NCBI RefSeq assembly: GCF_030150285.1
Contig: NZ_JASLGE010000064.1
Coordinates: forward strand, 1-6,939
Reading direction: 5' to 3'
Length of the DNA: 6,939 nucleotides
Source of the DNA: Pseudomonas sp.
GTDB taxonomy: Bacteria > Pseudomonadota > Gammaproteobacteria > Pseudomonadales > Pseudomonadaceae
Shown here: piece by piece, positions 1-5,736 of the stretch
How the letters are laid out: the number at the start of each line of letters is the position of its first letter
Numbering within the stretch: the first letter of the stretch is position 1
The notes under the pieces: model-generated
The model's database searches: none
The model's input: only the letters and a program-made list of their open reading frames with translations
Told to the model about the DNA's origin: nothing
Translations under genes and position numbers: made by a program

Positions 1-162
1 GGCGGCAATATCGAGTTCCGTGCTGGTGAATTCGATCACGTAACTGAACGGCTGACTCAGGCACTCCTCGCCCTGAAAGGCCAGCACCTCCAGCGGCACA
101 TCGACATTGCGCACGTCGAGTTTATGGCGGCTGTGGTCGAAAAAAGGGGTGAGCGTGGGCAT
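1..162 (-). CDS. vgrG: Type VI secretion spike protein VgrG (TssI), amino-terminal part only
   Basis: Fifty-four codons are present, reading leftward from an ATG at 162 and leaving the window at base 1 with no stop. The translation begins MPTLTPFFDHSRHKLDVRNV and continues with VPLEVLAFQGEE, LSQPFSYVIEFTS and ELDIAA. This is the usual amino-terminal opening of VgrG/Rhs-Vgr proteins: a short beta-rich start, the LxVxxF-G-E-LSxPF-Y pattern and an acidic stretch. VgrG forms the trimeric tip of the type VI secretion tube, carries effectors on its end, and is pushed into target cells. AGGA (complement of 171-174) lies 8 bases before the ATG and supports this start. Nothing of the gp5-like needle, the carboxy-terminal effector domain or downstream effector/immunity genes is in view, so the toxin type cannot be stated. 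It runs in the same direction as the upstream regulator but is separated from it by a terminator. Confidence 0.88.
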   Translation of the reverse strand, partial: MPTLTPFFDHSRHKLDVRNVDVPLEVLAFQGEECLSQPFSYVIEFTSTELDIAA

Positions 163-199
163 CGGCTACATCCTGGCGTAAACACTTCAGCGGGCCGGT

Positions 200-221
200 G
201 GAGCGTGGAGAGATACGCTCC
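200..221 (-). promoter_or_regulatory. Hairpin-forming inverted repeat in the vgrG upstream region
   Basis: GGAGCGT at 200-206 and ACGCTCC at 215-221 are perfect 7-base complements around an 8-base spacer. It lies 38 bases before the vgrG ATG. If transcription starts further upstream it would be part of the vgrG leader RNA; otherwise it could be a protein-binding site. No run of T follows on either strand, so it does not look like an intrinsic terminator. The role is unknown. Confidence 0.4.
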
Positions 222-270
222 CTACAGGACGCTTAAAGTTTCATGCCAAGGGGGTAAAAGGATGTAGGGG

Positions 271-290
271 CTTTCCTATTGTTTGGAAAG
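271..290. promoter_or_regulatory. Inverted repeat upstream of vgrG, possible regulator site
   Basis: CTTTCC at 271-276 and GGAAAG at 285-290 form a perfect 6+6 inverted repeat with an 8-base AT-rich spacer. Direct AGGGG-like flanks lie on either side. It is about 110 bases before the vgrG start, a distance typical of activator sites. No T tract follows it, so it is unlikely to be a terminator. The cognate protein is not recognisable. Confidence 0.25.
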
Positions 291-328
291 ACTTGAGGGG
301 ATTTATCAAAAGCCGGTTGAATCGCGTT

Positions 329-353
329 AAAAGGCCTCATCAAACCCGAGGCC
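329..353 (-). terminator. Rho-independent terminator for the IclR-type regulator gene
   Basis: On the minus strand GGCCTC (complement of 348-353) pairs perfectly with GAGGCC (complement of 333-338) across a 9-base loop, and is followed directly by TTTT (complement of 329-332). It lies about 80 bases beyond the regulator stop codon at 432. A second perfect stem, GCGTTC/GAACGC at 390-395/400-405 with a 4-base loop, sits between them but lacks a T run. The terminator would insulate vgrG from read-through. Confidence 0.6.
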
Positions 354-431
354 GGTACGCGTGCTAATGTGTTCGATAACCGTTGCGCGGCGTTCAACCG
401 AACGCACCGTCCGTGTCATTTTTGGGCGGTG

Positions 432-1964
432 TCATTCACGCGCTTTAATACCTAAAGACAGCAGACGTTCTATATGGGCAGTCGCCTCACGCATAAGTGC
501 CGAGAGTGTCGGCAGGTCCCGCTCATTCTTACGGTACTGAGGAATGGTGGCCGAGATGGAGCCCCTAACTTTTCCATCTACAAAAAAAGGCACGGCCAAA
601 CCAAAAGCCCCCAATACACGTTCACCCTCACCCGTCGCCCACCCTCTTTCCTGAATGGCTTTAAGTTCTTCTGTTAACAACTTTCGCGACGTGATAGTTG
701 CTTCAGTTATTCTTTCAAGTTTCAACGTGTCGACCCGCCTCGAGTCGAGGTAAGCCAATACAGCCTTACCGGCAGCACCCGCGTACAGAGGCACATCGAC
801 ATTGACCTGAAGCTTGTACTGGATAGGCCTCCACCCCTGTATTACTTCAAGAAACTCGGCTTTCTCAGTGGTTTCATCATAGGAAAGAAGCGCTATCGTC
901 TCACCGGTTTCCTGGACTAACGAAGATAAAATCTTGCGAGTTATATCCGCAAGGTTCCGATCAGCAGAGTTAATCTTTGCCGCCCATTGGTACAGCCTCG
1001 GGCCTGGATATAACGTTGTTCCCACCAGGCTGACCAATTCAGCTTGAACAGCAGACTCGATCAGTCGTTTGGCGGTCGCTGCATTGCACAAGAGCAGGTC
1101 GTGCAAAGCAACCGAATTTCTTACACCCTGCGTAAACACGCAGGCGAGCAGCAAGAGTTTCTCAAAGCGGCTCACGGTCGATTTAGGTTCTTGTGCCAAC
1201 GCGCTGGACACAACCTGAAGCCCATCAATACTTCCCGACTCTATTTCAGCCCTTATCTCTGCAAGGACTCGTTTTACACCCGCATCCAAAGATTGATGTT
1301 CTTTAGAGCGTGACTGCCCCACGGAGTGAACCGAGACGGACACGATTAGATCATTGGCGATGTTTTCTACAGCGATTGATAACGCACCAGGAAATTCCGA
1401 TTCGCAATAAAAACCGTGGGCTTCGTCAATGGCTAAACCGGGGTTCGTATCATTCACCTGGCGTGGTACAGAACTTGGGAACTTTGAAAATTGACGCCCG
1501 ATATCACCAAATGTAAGCGGGTAGATCACACCCAACTCAGGCCTGAATGTAAGTGTTGAATTGGCTTCACTGCACGCGGCAATAAAATAGCCCCTGCTGC
1601 GCGGGCAGTAGACAGAAACAAGAGCCGTGCACTTCGACGCCTTAGCGAGTTCACGTAGCGATTCCCCCCTGCGCCCCAGAAGCACACTTGAATCACTGAG
1701 TGTTTTGGTCAGCACGTCGAGCCTGGGCCCTATGCCGTACTTGCCAACGCCAACCTCACTCGCCAGGCCGATTTCAACCAGAGAGACCAGAATACGATTG
1801 ACGGTGCTCCGGCTCTCGGAAAGCTCTGCTGCAAGCTCTCGAACACCCCAAGGCTCGCCGCCGGTACGGCTCACAAGCGCGTCAACCACCTGAATCAGCC
1901 TGGTATGACTGGACGCGGGTGAAGCCATGGGGGAAGCGTTGATAGAGCGGTCAGATTGGGGCAT
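432..1964 (-). CDS. Tandem-fused IclR-family transcriptional regulator (two IclR units in one chain)
   Basis: The protein has 510 residues, about twice the usual 250-280 of IclR regulators, and splits into two IclR-like halves. Unit 1 has a very typical winged helix-turn-helix at residues 22-83 (VRELAAELSESRSTVNRIL, then EIGLASE and YGIGPRL), followed by a divergent effector region at about 95-240. Unit 2 has a weaker winged helix at about 262-325 (ALHDLLLCNAATAKRLIES, then LYPGPRLYQWA), followed by a well-conserved IclR effector domain at about 340-505, with VPLYAGAAGKAVLAYL at 391-406 and RGWATGEGERVLG plus AVPFFVDGKVRGSISATIP at 440-475. By family role it is a cytoplasmic, ligand-responsive DNA-binding protein. 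It is divergent from the transporter-enzyme operon, the usual layout for a local regulator. The ATG at 1964 has no clear Shine-Dalgarno; ATG at 1928 (residue 13) is an alternative. The gene looks less GC-rich than the operon beside it, which may indicate separate origin. Confidence 0.9.
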   Translation of the reverse strand: MPQSDRSINASPMASPASSHTRLIQVVDALVSRTGGEPWGVRELAAELSESRSTVNRILVSLVEIGLASEVGVGKYGIGPRLDVLTKTLSDSSVLLGRRGESLRELAKASKCTALVSVYCPRSRGYFIAACSEANSTLTFRPELGVIYPLTFGDIGRQFSKFPSSVPRQVNDTNPGLAIDEAHGFYCESEFPGALSIAVENIANDLIVSVSVHSVGQSRSKEHQSLDAGVKRVLAEIRAEIESGSIDGLQVVSSALAQEPKSTVSRFEKLLLLACVFTQGVRNSVALHDLLLCNAATAKRLIESAVQAELVSLVGTTLYPGPRLYQWAAKINSADRNLADITRKILSSLVQETGETIALLSYDETTEKAEFLEVIQGWRPIQYKLQVNVDVPLYAGAAGKAVLAYLDSRRVDTLKLERITEATITSRKLLTEELKAIQERGWATGEGERVLGAFGLAVPFFVDGKVRGSISATIPQYRKNERDLPTLSALMREATAHIERLLSLGIKARE

Positions 1965-1993
1965 CAGGCATCAGATCGAGGGGGCGGGCCTGC

Positions 1994-2023
1994 ATTCTGA
2001 GGTCTAACGCTGCTCTACGGCAA
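1994..2023 (-). promoter_or_regulatory. Possible sigma-70 promoter of the regulator gene
   Basis: On the minus strand TTGCCG (complement of 2018-2023) and CAGAAT (complement of 1994-1999) are 18 bases apart, each matching four of six consensus bases. Transcription would begin near 1987 and leave a short leader before the ATG at 1964. The palindrome at 2034-2048 lies just upstream of its -35 box, which would allow autoregulation. The match is modest. Confidence 0.3.
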
Positions 2024-2033
2024 ATCACACCTC

Positions 2034-2048
2034 GCTGTTGACAACAGC
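2034..2048. promoter_or_regulatory. Perfect 15-bp palindrome covering the operon -35 box, putative operator
   Basis: GCTGTTG-A-CAACAGC is a perfect 7-1-7 palindrome. It fully contains the TTGACA (2038-2043) proposed as the -35 element of the transporter operon and lies between the divergent genes. A protein bound here would block polymerase on the operon side and touch the upstream edge of the proposed regulator promoter. The fused IclR protein is the obvious candidate, by position only. Confidence 0.5.
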
Positions 2049-2064
2049 CTCGGCGTTCTAGAAT
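2038..2064 (+). promoter_or_regulatory. Predicted sigma-70 promoter of the transporter-dehydrogenase-aldolase operon
   Basis: The -35 is TTGACA at 2038-2043 (perfect) and the -10 is TAGAAT at 2059-2064 (five of six). The spacer is 15 bases, shorter than the ideal 17, which suggests a weak promoter or one needing an activator. Transcription would start near 2071 and leave a leader of about 64 bases before the ATG at 2135. Both boxes lie inside palindromes. Confidence 0.45.
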
Positions 2065-2069
2065 CTAGA
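2057..2069. promoter_or_regulatory. Palindrome covering the operon -10 box, putative second operator
   Basis: TCTAGA-A-TCTAGA is a 6-1-6 palindrome overlapping the proposed -10 TAGAAT. Its centre (2063) lies 22 bases from the centre of the palindrome at 2034-2048 (2041), roughly two helical turns, so both sites would face a similar side of the DNA. The two half-site sequences differ, so they may not bind the same domain. Confidence 0.4.
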
Positions 2070-2082
2070 TAAAACAAGAACA

Positions 2083-2093
2083 GGACACTGTCC
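2083..2093. promoter_or_regulatory. Third odd-centred palindrome in the operon leader
   Basis: GGACA-C-TGTCC is a perfect 5-1-5 palindrome centred on 2088, 25 bases from the previous centre and about 15 bases beyond the predicted transcription start. A one-base loop cannot fold well as RNA, so if it matters it is more likely a DNA-binding site. An 8-base palindrome GGGTACCC at 2127-2134 also abuts the start codon. Either could be chance. Confidence 0.3.
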
Positions 2094-2134
2094 CATTTTT
2101 TGAATTGGTCAGCGTCCGATTACCTGGGGTACCC

Positions 2135-3484
2135 ATGAATAACAATCATCCTATGGCCGAGCCTGCCGTGCTGCCCGCTGAAGAGGCGGAGCAAACAAGA
2201 AAGGCCAAGAAAGCAACCAGGGCCGCCGTATTCGGCACGTTTGTCGAGTATTACGATTTCAGTGTCTATGGGTATGTTGCTGCCACCCTGGCACTGGTTT
2301 TCTTCCCGTCGGACGACCCGACAACAGGCTTGCTGAACACTTTCCTTGTGTTCGGGTCTGCGTTCCTGGTCCGCCCGCTTGGCGCAATTGCCTTCGGCTG
2401 GCTCGGTGACAAAGTGGGAAGACGGTTCAGCCTGATCGCCAGCATCACCCTCATGGGGGCTGCGGCCACGCTGATTGGCCTGCTGCCGGGCTATGCGCAG
2501 ATCGGCGTTTGGGCTCCCATACTTCTGGTCGTATTGCGTATGTTGCAGGGCTTCTCCGCCGGCGGGGAAATCGGGGGGGCTGCCAGCTACATTCGCGAGT
2601 GGGCACCTCCCACGCGCCGCGCGCTGTACATTTCCTTCCTCCCCTCCATTGCACAATTCGGCAAAGGGCTGGCGGCGGCCATTGCGGGGCTTGCTGCGGC
2701 GAGCCTCACGGATCCGGACATGCTTTCCTGGGGCTGGCGCATCCCGTTCCTGCTGGCGCTGCCACTGGGGATCCTCGGCCTTTACATGCGACTGAGCATT
2801 GAGGACAGCCCTGAGTTTGCGTCGAAGAAAAACGATGCCGAAGTGAAGCAAGGCCAGCCCTTCGCAGAGCTGATTCGCGACTACCGAAAGCCTTTGATCA
2901 AAGTGATCATGATCGCGATGGTGCAGAACATCGGCACCTATATCGGTACCGTCTTTATCGCGGCGTACTTCAGCTCCATTCTCGGGTACTCAAAAGGCGA
3001 AGCCTCCACCATCGTTCTCATTGCCGTGATCCTGGCCGCATTTTTGATCCCGCTCGCCGGCCAACTGGGCTCTTATCGCGGCGGTAAATCCATCCTGCGT
3101 TACTCCTACGTGGCCTACGCCATTGTGTCGATCCCCTCCTTCATGCTGATGCAGCAGGGTTCAGTCAATCTGGCAATGGCCGGGCTGGCATTGGGCATGA
3201 TTCCGTATGCACTCTGCCAGGCAGGCACTTACTCGGTGATGCCTGAATTCTTCCCGATGCACATCCGCCACACCGGCGTCGCCTTTGGCCACAGCGTGGG
3301 CGCAGTGATCGGCGGAGGTTCCGGCCCATTCCTGGCCACTTGGCTGATCGGTGCCACCGGAAATCAGTCCACCCCCGCATTCATCTTGTGCGCATCAGGT
3401 CTGCTGGGGCTGATCGTCATTTCGACCGTTCGTAAAAACACGCCAATAGCGGGCGATGACGCCAACACCCACCAATTTTCATAA
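2135..3484 (+). CDS. MFS transporter of the metabolite:H+ symporter (MHS) family
   Basis: This 449-residue inner-membrane protein is the usual length for the MHS group (KgtP, ShiA, CitA and ProP relatives), which import organic acids or osmolytes with protons. Visible signatures are FGTFVEYYDFSVYGYVA (33-49) at the first membrane segment, the MFS loop motif GWLGDKVGRR (88-97), RMLQGFSAGGEIGGA (135-149), GWRIPF (200-205) and the post-TM6 DSPEF (225-228). Some twelve hydrophobic segments are discernible, with a charged cytoplasmic linker at about 225-255. The ATG at 2135 is preferred over an in-frame TTG at 2105 because GGGG lies 5 bases before it and family members start shortly before the FGTxxEYYDF motif. 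It is the first gene of the operon, with the dehydrogenase starting 10 bases after its stop. The substrate is probably a small hydroxy- or dicarboxylic acid, inferred only from the enzymes that follow; it could instead be an aromatic or sugar acid. Confidence 0.88.
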   Translation: MNNNHPMAEPAVLPAEEAEQTRKAKKATRAAVFGTFVEYYDFSVYGYVAATLALVFFPSDDPTTGLLNTFLVFGSAFLVRPLGAIAFGWLGDKVGRRFSLIASITLMGAAATLIGLLPGYAQIGVWAPILLVVLRMLQGFSAGGEIGGAASYIREWAPPTRRALYISFLPSIAQFGKGLAAAIAGLAAASLTDPDMLSWGWRIPFLLALPLGILGLYMRLSIEDSPEFASKKNDAEVKQGQPFAELIRDYRKPLIKVIMIAMVQNIGTYIGTVFIAAYFSSILGYSKGEASTIVLIAVILAAFLIPLAGQLGSYRGGKSILRYSYVAYAIVSIPSFMLMQQGSVNLAMAGLALGMIPYALCQAGTYSVMPEFFPMHIRHTGVAFGHSVGAVIGGGSGPFLATWLIGATGNQSTPAFILCASGLLGLIVISTVRKNTPIAGDDANTHQFS

Positions 3485-3494
3485 AGGGACGATC

Positions 3495-4469
3495 ATGCCT
3501 TTGATTTATGTAACAAGCCCGATTCATCCCGATGTCATAAAAGCGCTTTGCTCGATCGGCGAGGTTCGACTCGGCTATGGCGACGACGCGGTGTCCTATG
3601 CAGACATTCAACACCAGGTCGATGCCGTGTTTCTGCGCGGCGGCCATATGTGTGCCGCGATGATCGCAGCCTCCCCGAAGCTGCGGATCGTAGCCCGGCA
3701 CGGCGCGGGTTATGACAACGTTGACCATAAAGCGGCAGCCGAGCGGGGTGTTTGGGTCACAAACACCCCAGGGGCAAACAGACGAAGTGTTGTGGAACAT
3801 GTATTTGCGTTGCTGCTGGGCATTAGCCGCAAGATTCAACTCGCAACGGATCAGACCCGAAACAACATATGGGCCGCTGACCGGCTGTCCCTGACGGGCA
3901 TCGAGCTCGAGGGACGCACCTTGGGCCTGATTGGATTTGGCGACATTGGTCGGCACGTTGCGCCAGTTGCTGAAGCTTTCGGCATGAAGGTGCTGGCAAC
4001 AGACCCCGCTTATGATTCGAGCGTCGACAAACGCTTGGTAGACCTCGATACCTTGTTGGCCCAAGCGGACGTCATCAGCCTGCATGTGCCTCTGCAGCCA
4101 AGCACTGAACACCTGATTGGCAGTGCTGAGATCGCGAAGATGAAAACGGGTGCCATCTTGATCAACACCAGCCGTGGGGGGGTAATAGATGAAGCAGCGG
4201 TTGCCGACGCACTGCGCAGCGGCAAACTGGCTGGCGCGGGTGTCGATGTACTGGCTGCAGAAAACATCGACATGCTTGACCCGTTCAGTCGCAACACCTT
4301 TGCGATTGCCGACCTGCCCAACCTGCTTGTCACACCTCACGTTGCCGGGCAAACCAATGAATCGTTACTGCGCGTTGGGATGAGCGCCGTCGAGGCCATT
4401 GACGCAGTCTTGCGCGGTGAAGCGCCCCTTCACCCCGTTAACAGCCCCGTCTCCAAATCGTTCAACTGA
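3495..4469 (+). CDS. D-isomer-specific 2-hydroxyacid dehydrogenase (phosphoglycerate dehydrogenase-like)
   Basis: The 324-residue cytoplasmic protein has the full family layout. A substrate-binding lobe includes RHGAGYDNVD (68-77). A Rossmann fold carries GFGDIG (147-152) and ends the second strand in an aspartate (D170, VLATDP), which normally favours NAD+ over NADP+. The catalytic set is present: arginine in SRGG (R227), glutamate in DVLAAEN (E256) and histidine in TPHVAGQT (H282). The reaction is reversible interconversion of a D-2-hydroxy acid and its 2-oxo acid. At this short length it lacks the regulatory ACT domain of SerA, so a catabolic or hydroxypyruvate/glyoxylate-reductase-like role fits better than serine synthesis. 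The ATG at 3495 is chosen because AAAGGGA lies immediately upstream at ideal spacing and the sequence after it begins with the typical first strand; an upstream in-frame ATG at 3456 overlaps the transporter. The exact substrate is unknown. Confidence 0.9.
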   Translation: MPLIYVTSPIHPDVIKALCSIGEVRLGYGDDAVSYADIQHQVDAVFLRGGHMCAAMIAASPKLRIVARHGAGYDNVDHKAAAERGVWVTNTPGANRRSVVEHVFALLLGISRKIQLATDQTRNNIWAADRLSLTGIELEGRTLGLIGFGDIGRHVAPVAEAFGMKVLATDPAYDSSVDKRLVDLDTLLAQADVISLHVPLQPSTEHLIGSAEIAKMKTGAILINTSRGGVIDEAAVADALRSGKLAGAGVDVLAAENIDMLDPFSRNTFAIADLPNLLVTPHVAGQTNESLLRVGMSAVEAIDAVLRGEAPLHPVNSPVSKSFN

Positions 4470-4502
4470 CAACGCGCCTAACGGACTCACACCGAGGTCA
4501 TC

Positions 4503-5177
4503 ATGTTTATCAATGTTTCTGCTGAAAGCATCACCGTAAGCGACGATTGGGAACGCGCGTCCCTTAAACAAATTGAAGAGATCGCGCATTACCCGGTTGC
4601 ACTCATCGGTGATGTCTTGCAACGCCTGGGAATGATGGCTTCCGCGATCCACCATGTTGCGGGCAAAGCATCGTTCTACGGAACCGTACTGCCGATCCAG
4701 ACGTGGGAAGGTGACAACCTCGCCATCCACAGGGCGCTGGATGATGCCAAACCCGGTGACGTGCTGGTCATCAACGGCAACGGTGAAACCAACCGTGCGG
4801 TCTTTGGTGACCTGCTGGGTGAGGTCTGCCTCGCCCGACAAGTCGCGGCAGTGGTGATCGACGGCGCGGTTCGCGACATTGAAGAGTTGAGTGTCATGGA
4901 ACTGCCGACTTACGCACGCGCCGTAAACCCGGCCGGCCCGTCCAAATACGGCCCTGGCCAGGTGGGTGCGCCGGTGGCATGCGGCAATGTGGTGTGCAAC
5001 CCCGGCGATGCCATTTTGGGGGATAGGGACGGAATTATTGTGATCAGCCGTCACCTGGTTCCGTCGCTCGCCGAGAAGCTTAAGGTCCAGGTCGGGATCG
5101 AAAACACGTTCAGAGAGAAAGTACGCGCGAGCATCCGCCAAGCGCCATCGGCGAGTACAAAGAAGGAAATGTTTTAA
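4503..5177 (+). CDS. RraA-like protein, probable class II pyruvate aldolase (HMG/CHA aldolase family)
   Basis: At 224 residues it is normal for the RraA-like family, which covers RNase E inhibitors, proteins mislabelled as menaquinone methyltransferases, and metal-dependent aldolases that split 4-hydroxy-4-methyl-2-oxoglutarate or 4-carboxy-4-hydroxy-2-oxoadipate to pyruvate and a partner acid. Conserved blocks are GDVLQRLGMM (36-45), KPGDVLVING (83-92), FGDLLGEV (101-108), VVIDGAVRDIEEL (117-129) and GDRDGIIVI (173-181). D103 with R124 and D125 matches, from memory, the metal- and pyruvate-binding set of the Pseudomonas putida HMG aldolase (D102, R123, D124), offset by one. That supports an enzyme over an RNase regulator. 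The ATG follows GAGG with a 5-base gap. It is the last gene of the operon, 33 bases after the dehydrogenase. Together they suggest oxidation to a 2-oxo-4-hydroxy acid followed by cleavage. The lysine-rich tail (219-224) is not explained. Confidence 0.85.
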   Translation: MFINVSAESITVSDDWERASLKQIEEIAHYPVALIGDVLQRLGMMASAIHHVAGKASFYGTVLPIQTWEGDNLAIHRALDDAKPGDVLVINGNGETNRAVFGDLLGEVCLARQVAAVVIDGAVRDIEELSVMELPTYARAVNPAGPSKYGPGQVGAPVACGNVVCNPGDAILGDRDGIIVISRHLVPSLAEKLKVQVGIENTFREKVRASIRQAPSASTKKEMF

Positions 5178-5259
5178 CTGATGCGACCCACGGCCCCGAC
5201 GACGTGATAGGCGCAAGGAACACGCGTGTGAACGTGCCCATCACGATATGACGGCTATC

Positions 5260-5297
5260 AAAAAGCCCAGCCAGTATTGAACTGTGCTGGGCTTTTT
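5260..5297 (+). terminator. Strong Rho-independent terminator of the catabolic operon (bidirectional)
   Basis: AAAAAGCCCAGC (5260-5271) pairs without mismatch with GCTGGGCTTTTT (5286-5297). The 14-base loop contains a further CAGT/ACTG pairing. A run of T follows the stem on the plus strand, and A before it gives a run on the minus strand, so it can stop transcription from both sides. It begins 82 bases after the aldolase-like gene stop, marks the operon end and separates it from the island border. Confidence 0.92.
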
Positions 5298-5379
5298 GTT
5301 GCCTGCAGCCTGGCTGTCGCCCCGCCCTGCCCCTGGGCCACGACGAAGAAACGAAAAACGCTACAAAACTTGAATTATA

Positions 5380-5424
5380 TGGTGTCCCAGGCGGGGTTCG
5401 AACCTGCAACCTTCCCCCTAGGAT
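5380..5424 (-). other. Degenerate 3' fragment of tRNA-Arg(CCT), putative genomic-island attachment site
   Basis: Read on the minus strand, this stretch gives an anticodon loop with U33 and CCT, a 5-base variable region, a T arm with loop TTCGAAC, an acceptor 3' strand CTGGGAC, a discriminator A and an encoded CCA (complement of 5380-5382). The T stem has one A-C mismatch (51-63). No D arm and no matching acceptor 5' strand (GTCCCAG) follow within the next 60 bases, so it is not a working tRNA gene. Such 3' copies are left when an integrase recombines into a tRNA gene. A tyrosine integrase gene starts 127 bases away, so this is read as one end of an integrated element. The rest of 5298-5550 holds no gene: a GC-rich then AT-rich stretch to 5379, and after the fragment a palindrome (ACCCA-A-TGGGT, 5436-5446) and three AGTCC repeats (5456, 5479, 5489). 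Confidence 0.7.
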
Positions 5425-5485
5425 GGTCAATTTAGACCCAATGGGTACAGCGAAAAGTCCAGTATTATTGGGCCTTTTAGTCCAA

Positions 5486-5514
5486 TTGAGTCCGTAAACA
5501 TCGAGCGGTATAGT
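5486..5514 (+). promoter_or_regulatory. Predicted sigma-70 promoter of the integrase
   Basis: TTGAGT (5486-5491, four of six) and TATAGT (5509-5514, five of six) are separated by exactly 17 bases. Transcription would begin near 5521, about 30 bases before the integrase start. Two of the AGTCC repeats overlap or touch the -35 region, so a site-specific recombinase or excisionase bound there could control the promoter. Confidence 0.5.
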
Positions 5515-5550
5515 ACTTTTTGCTGCCACCCTGCTGTCACGGTCGAATCC

Positions 5551-5703
5551 TTGAAAACCAAAATCACTCAAAAGCTAATTGGCAGCCTAGCCGCCGAGGC
5601 GAAAGCTTACCGCGTGCATGACACTGGGCAACCCGGTTTCTTCATCCGTGTCCTGCCCAGCGGTCACAAGTCCTACATGGTCACTTGGGGCCGAAACAAG
5701 AAC
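5551..5703 (+). pseudogene. Tyrosine integrase, amino-terminal 51 codons, truncated by an IS3-family element
   Basis: The reading frame begins with TTG (no good ATG or Shine-Dalgarno nearby) as MKTKITQKLIGSL and continues with DTGQPGFFIRVLPSGHKSYMVTW. This is the arm-type DNA-binding domain (DUF4102-like) found at the start of P4-like and related genomic-island integrases, which recombine islands into tRNA genes. The frame is cut after residue 51 by the left end of the insertion sequence. It then reads about 31 foreign codons to a stop at 5797-5799, giving an 82-residue chimera. The core-binding domain and the R-H-R-Y catalytic domain are absent, so it cannot recombine DNA. The downstream remainder should lie beyond the IS but is outside the window. 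The adjacent tRNA fragment supports the assignment. Confidence 0.75.
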
Positions 5704-5729
5704 TGTAGTGGTCTAATGAAACCGGACAC
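5704..5729 (+). repeat. Left terminal inverted repeat of the IS (IRL)
   Basis: The 26-base end pairs with 6913-6938 at 21 of 26 positions, with mismatches at positions 11, 13, 15, 17 and 18. It contains TCTAAT (5712-5717), five of six for a -10 box facing inward. Confidence 0.93.
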
Positions 5730-5736
5730 CCATTTA

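Noticed and set aside
232..249. Sigma-54-like sequence before vgrG (TTGGCAT-GAAAC-TTTAA on the minus strand)
   Set aside because: The -24 GG is present but the essential -12 GC is replaced by TA, so it is not a convincing RpoN site although some T6SS genes use one.
2105..2134. Upstream TTG start for the transporter
   Set aside because: No ribosome-binding site precedes it, while the ATG at 2135 has GGGG at 5 bases and fits the family's usual amino-terminus.
2120..2851. Minus-strand frame (243 codons) opposite the transporter
   Set aside because: Shadow frame rich in arginine, glutamine and proline with no membrane segments or motifs; the plus-strand MFS motifs are unambiguous.
3456..3494. 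Upstream ATG start for the dehydrogenase
   Set aside because: It lies inside the transporter gene; the ATG at 3495 has a strong Shine-Dalgarno and begins at the expected first beta strand.
3417..4352. Long minus-strand open frame (311 codons) opposite the dehydrogenase
   Set aside because: It is the antisense shadow of a clearly conserved gene, has no recognisable domain and no promoter or ribosome site, and crosses the transporter-dehydrogenase junction.
4365..5216. Long minus-strand open frame (283 codons) opposite the aldolase-like gene
   Set aside because: Antisense of a conserved enzyme; its arginine-, histidine- and aspartate-rich low-logic translation resembles no protein family.
5220..5229. 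Palindrome ACACGCGTGT after the aldolase-like gene
   Set aside because: A ten-base self-complementary run in GC-rich DNA just before a terminator can occur by chance, and nothing nearby suggests a use.
5380..5460. A functional tRNA-Arg gene
   Set aside because: No D arm and no complementary 5' acceptor strand are present, and the T stem and anticodon stem contain mismatches; only the 3' part is recognisable.
5110..5571. Minus-strand frame (153 codons) across the operon end and island border
   Set aside because: It runs through the strong terminator and the tRNA fragment, which are incompatible with a conserved coding sequence, and it shows no motif.
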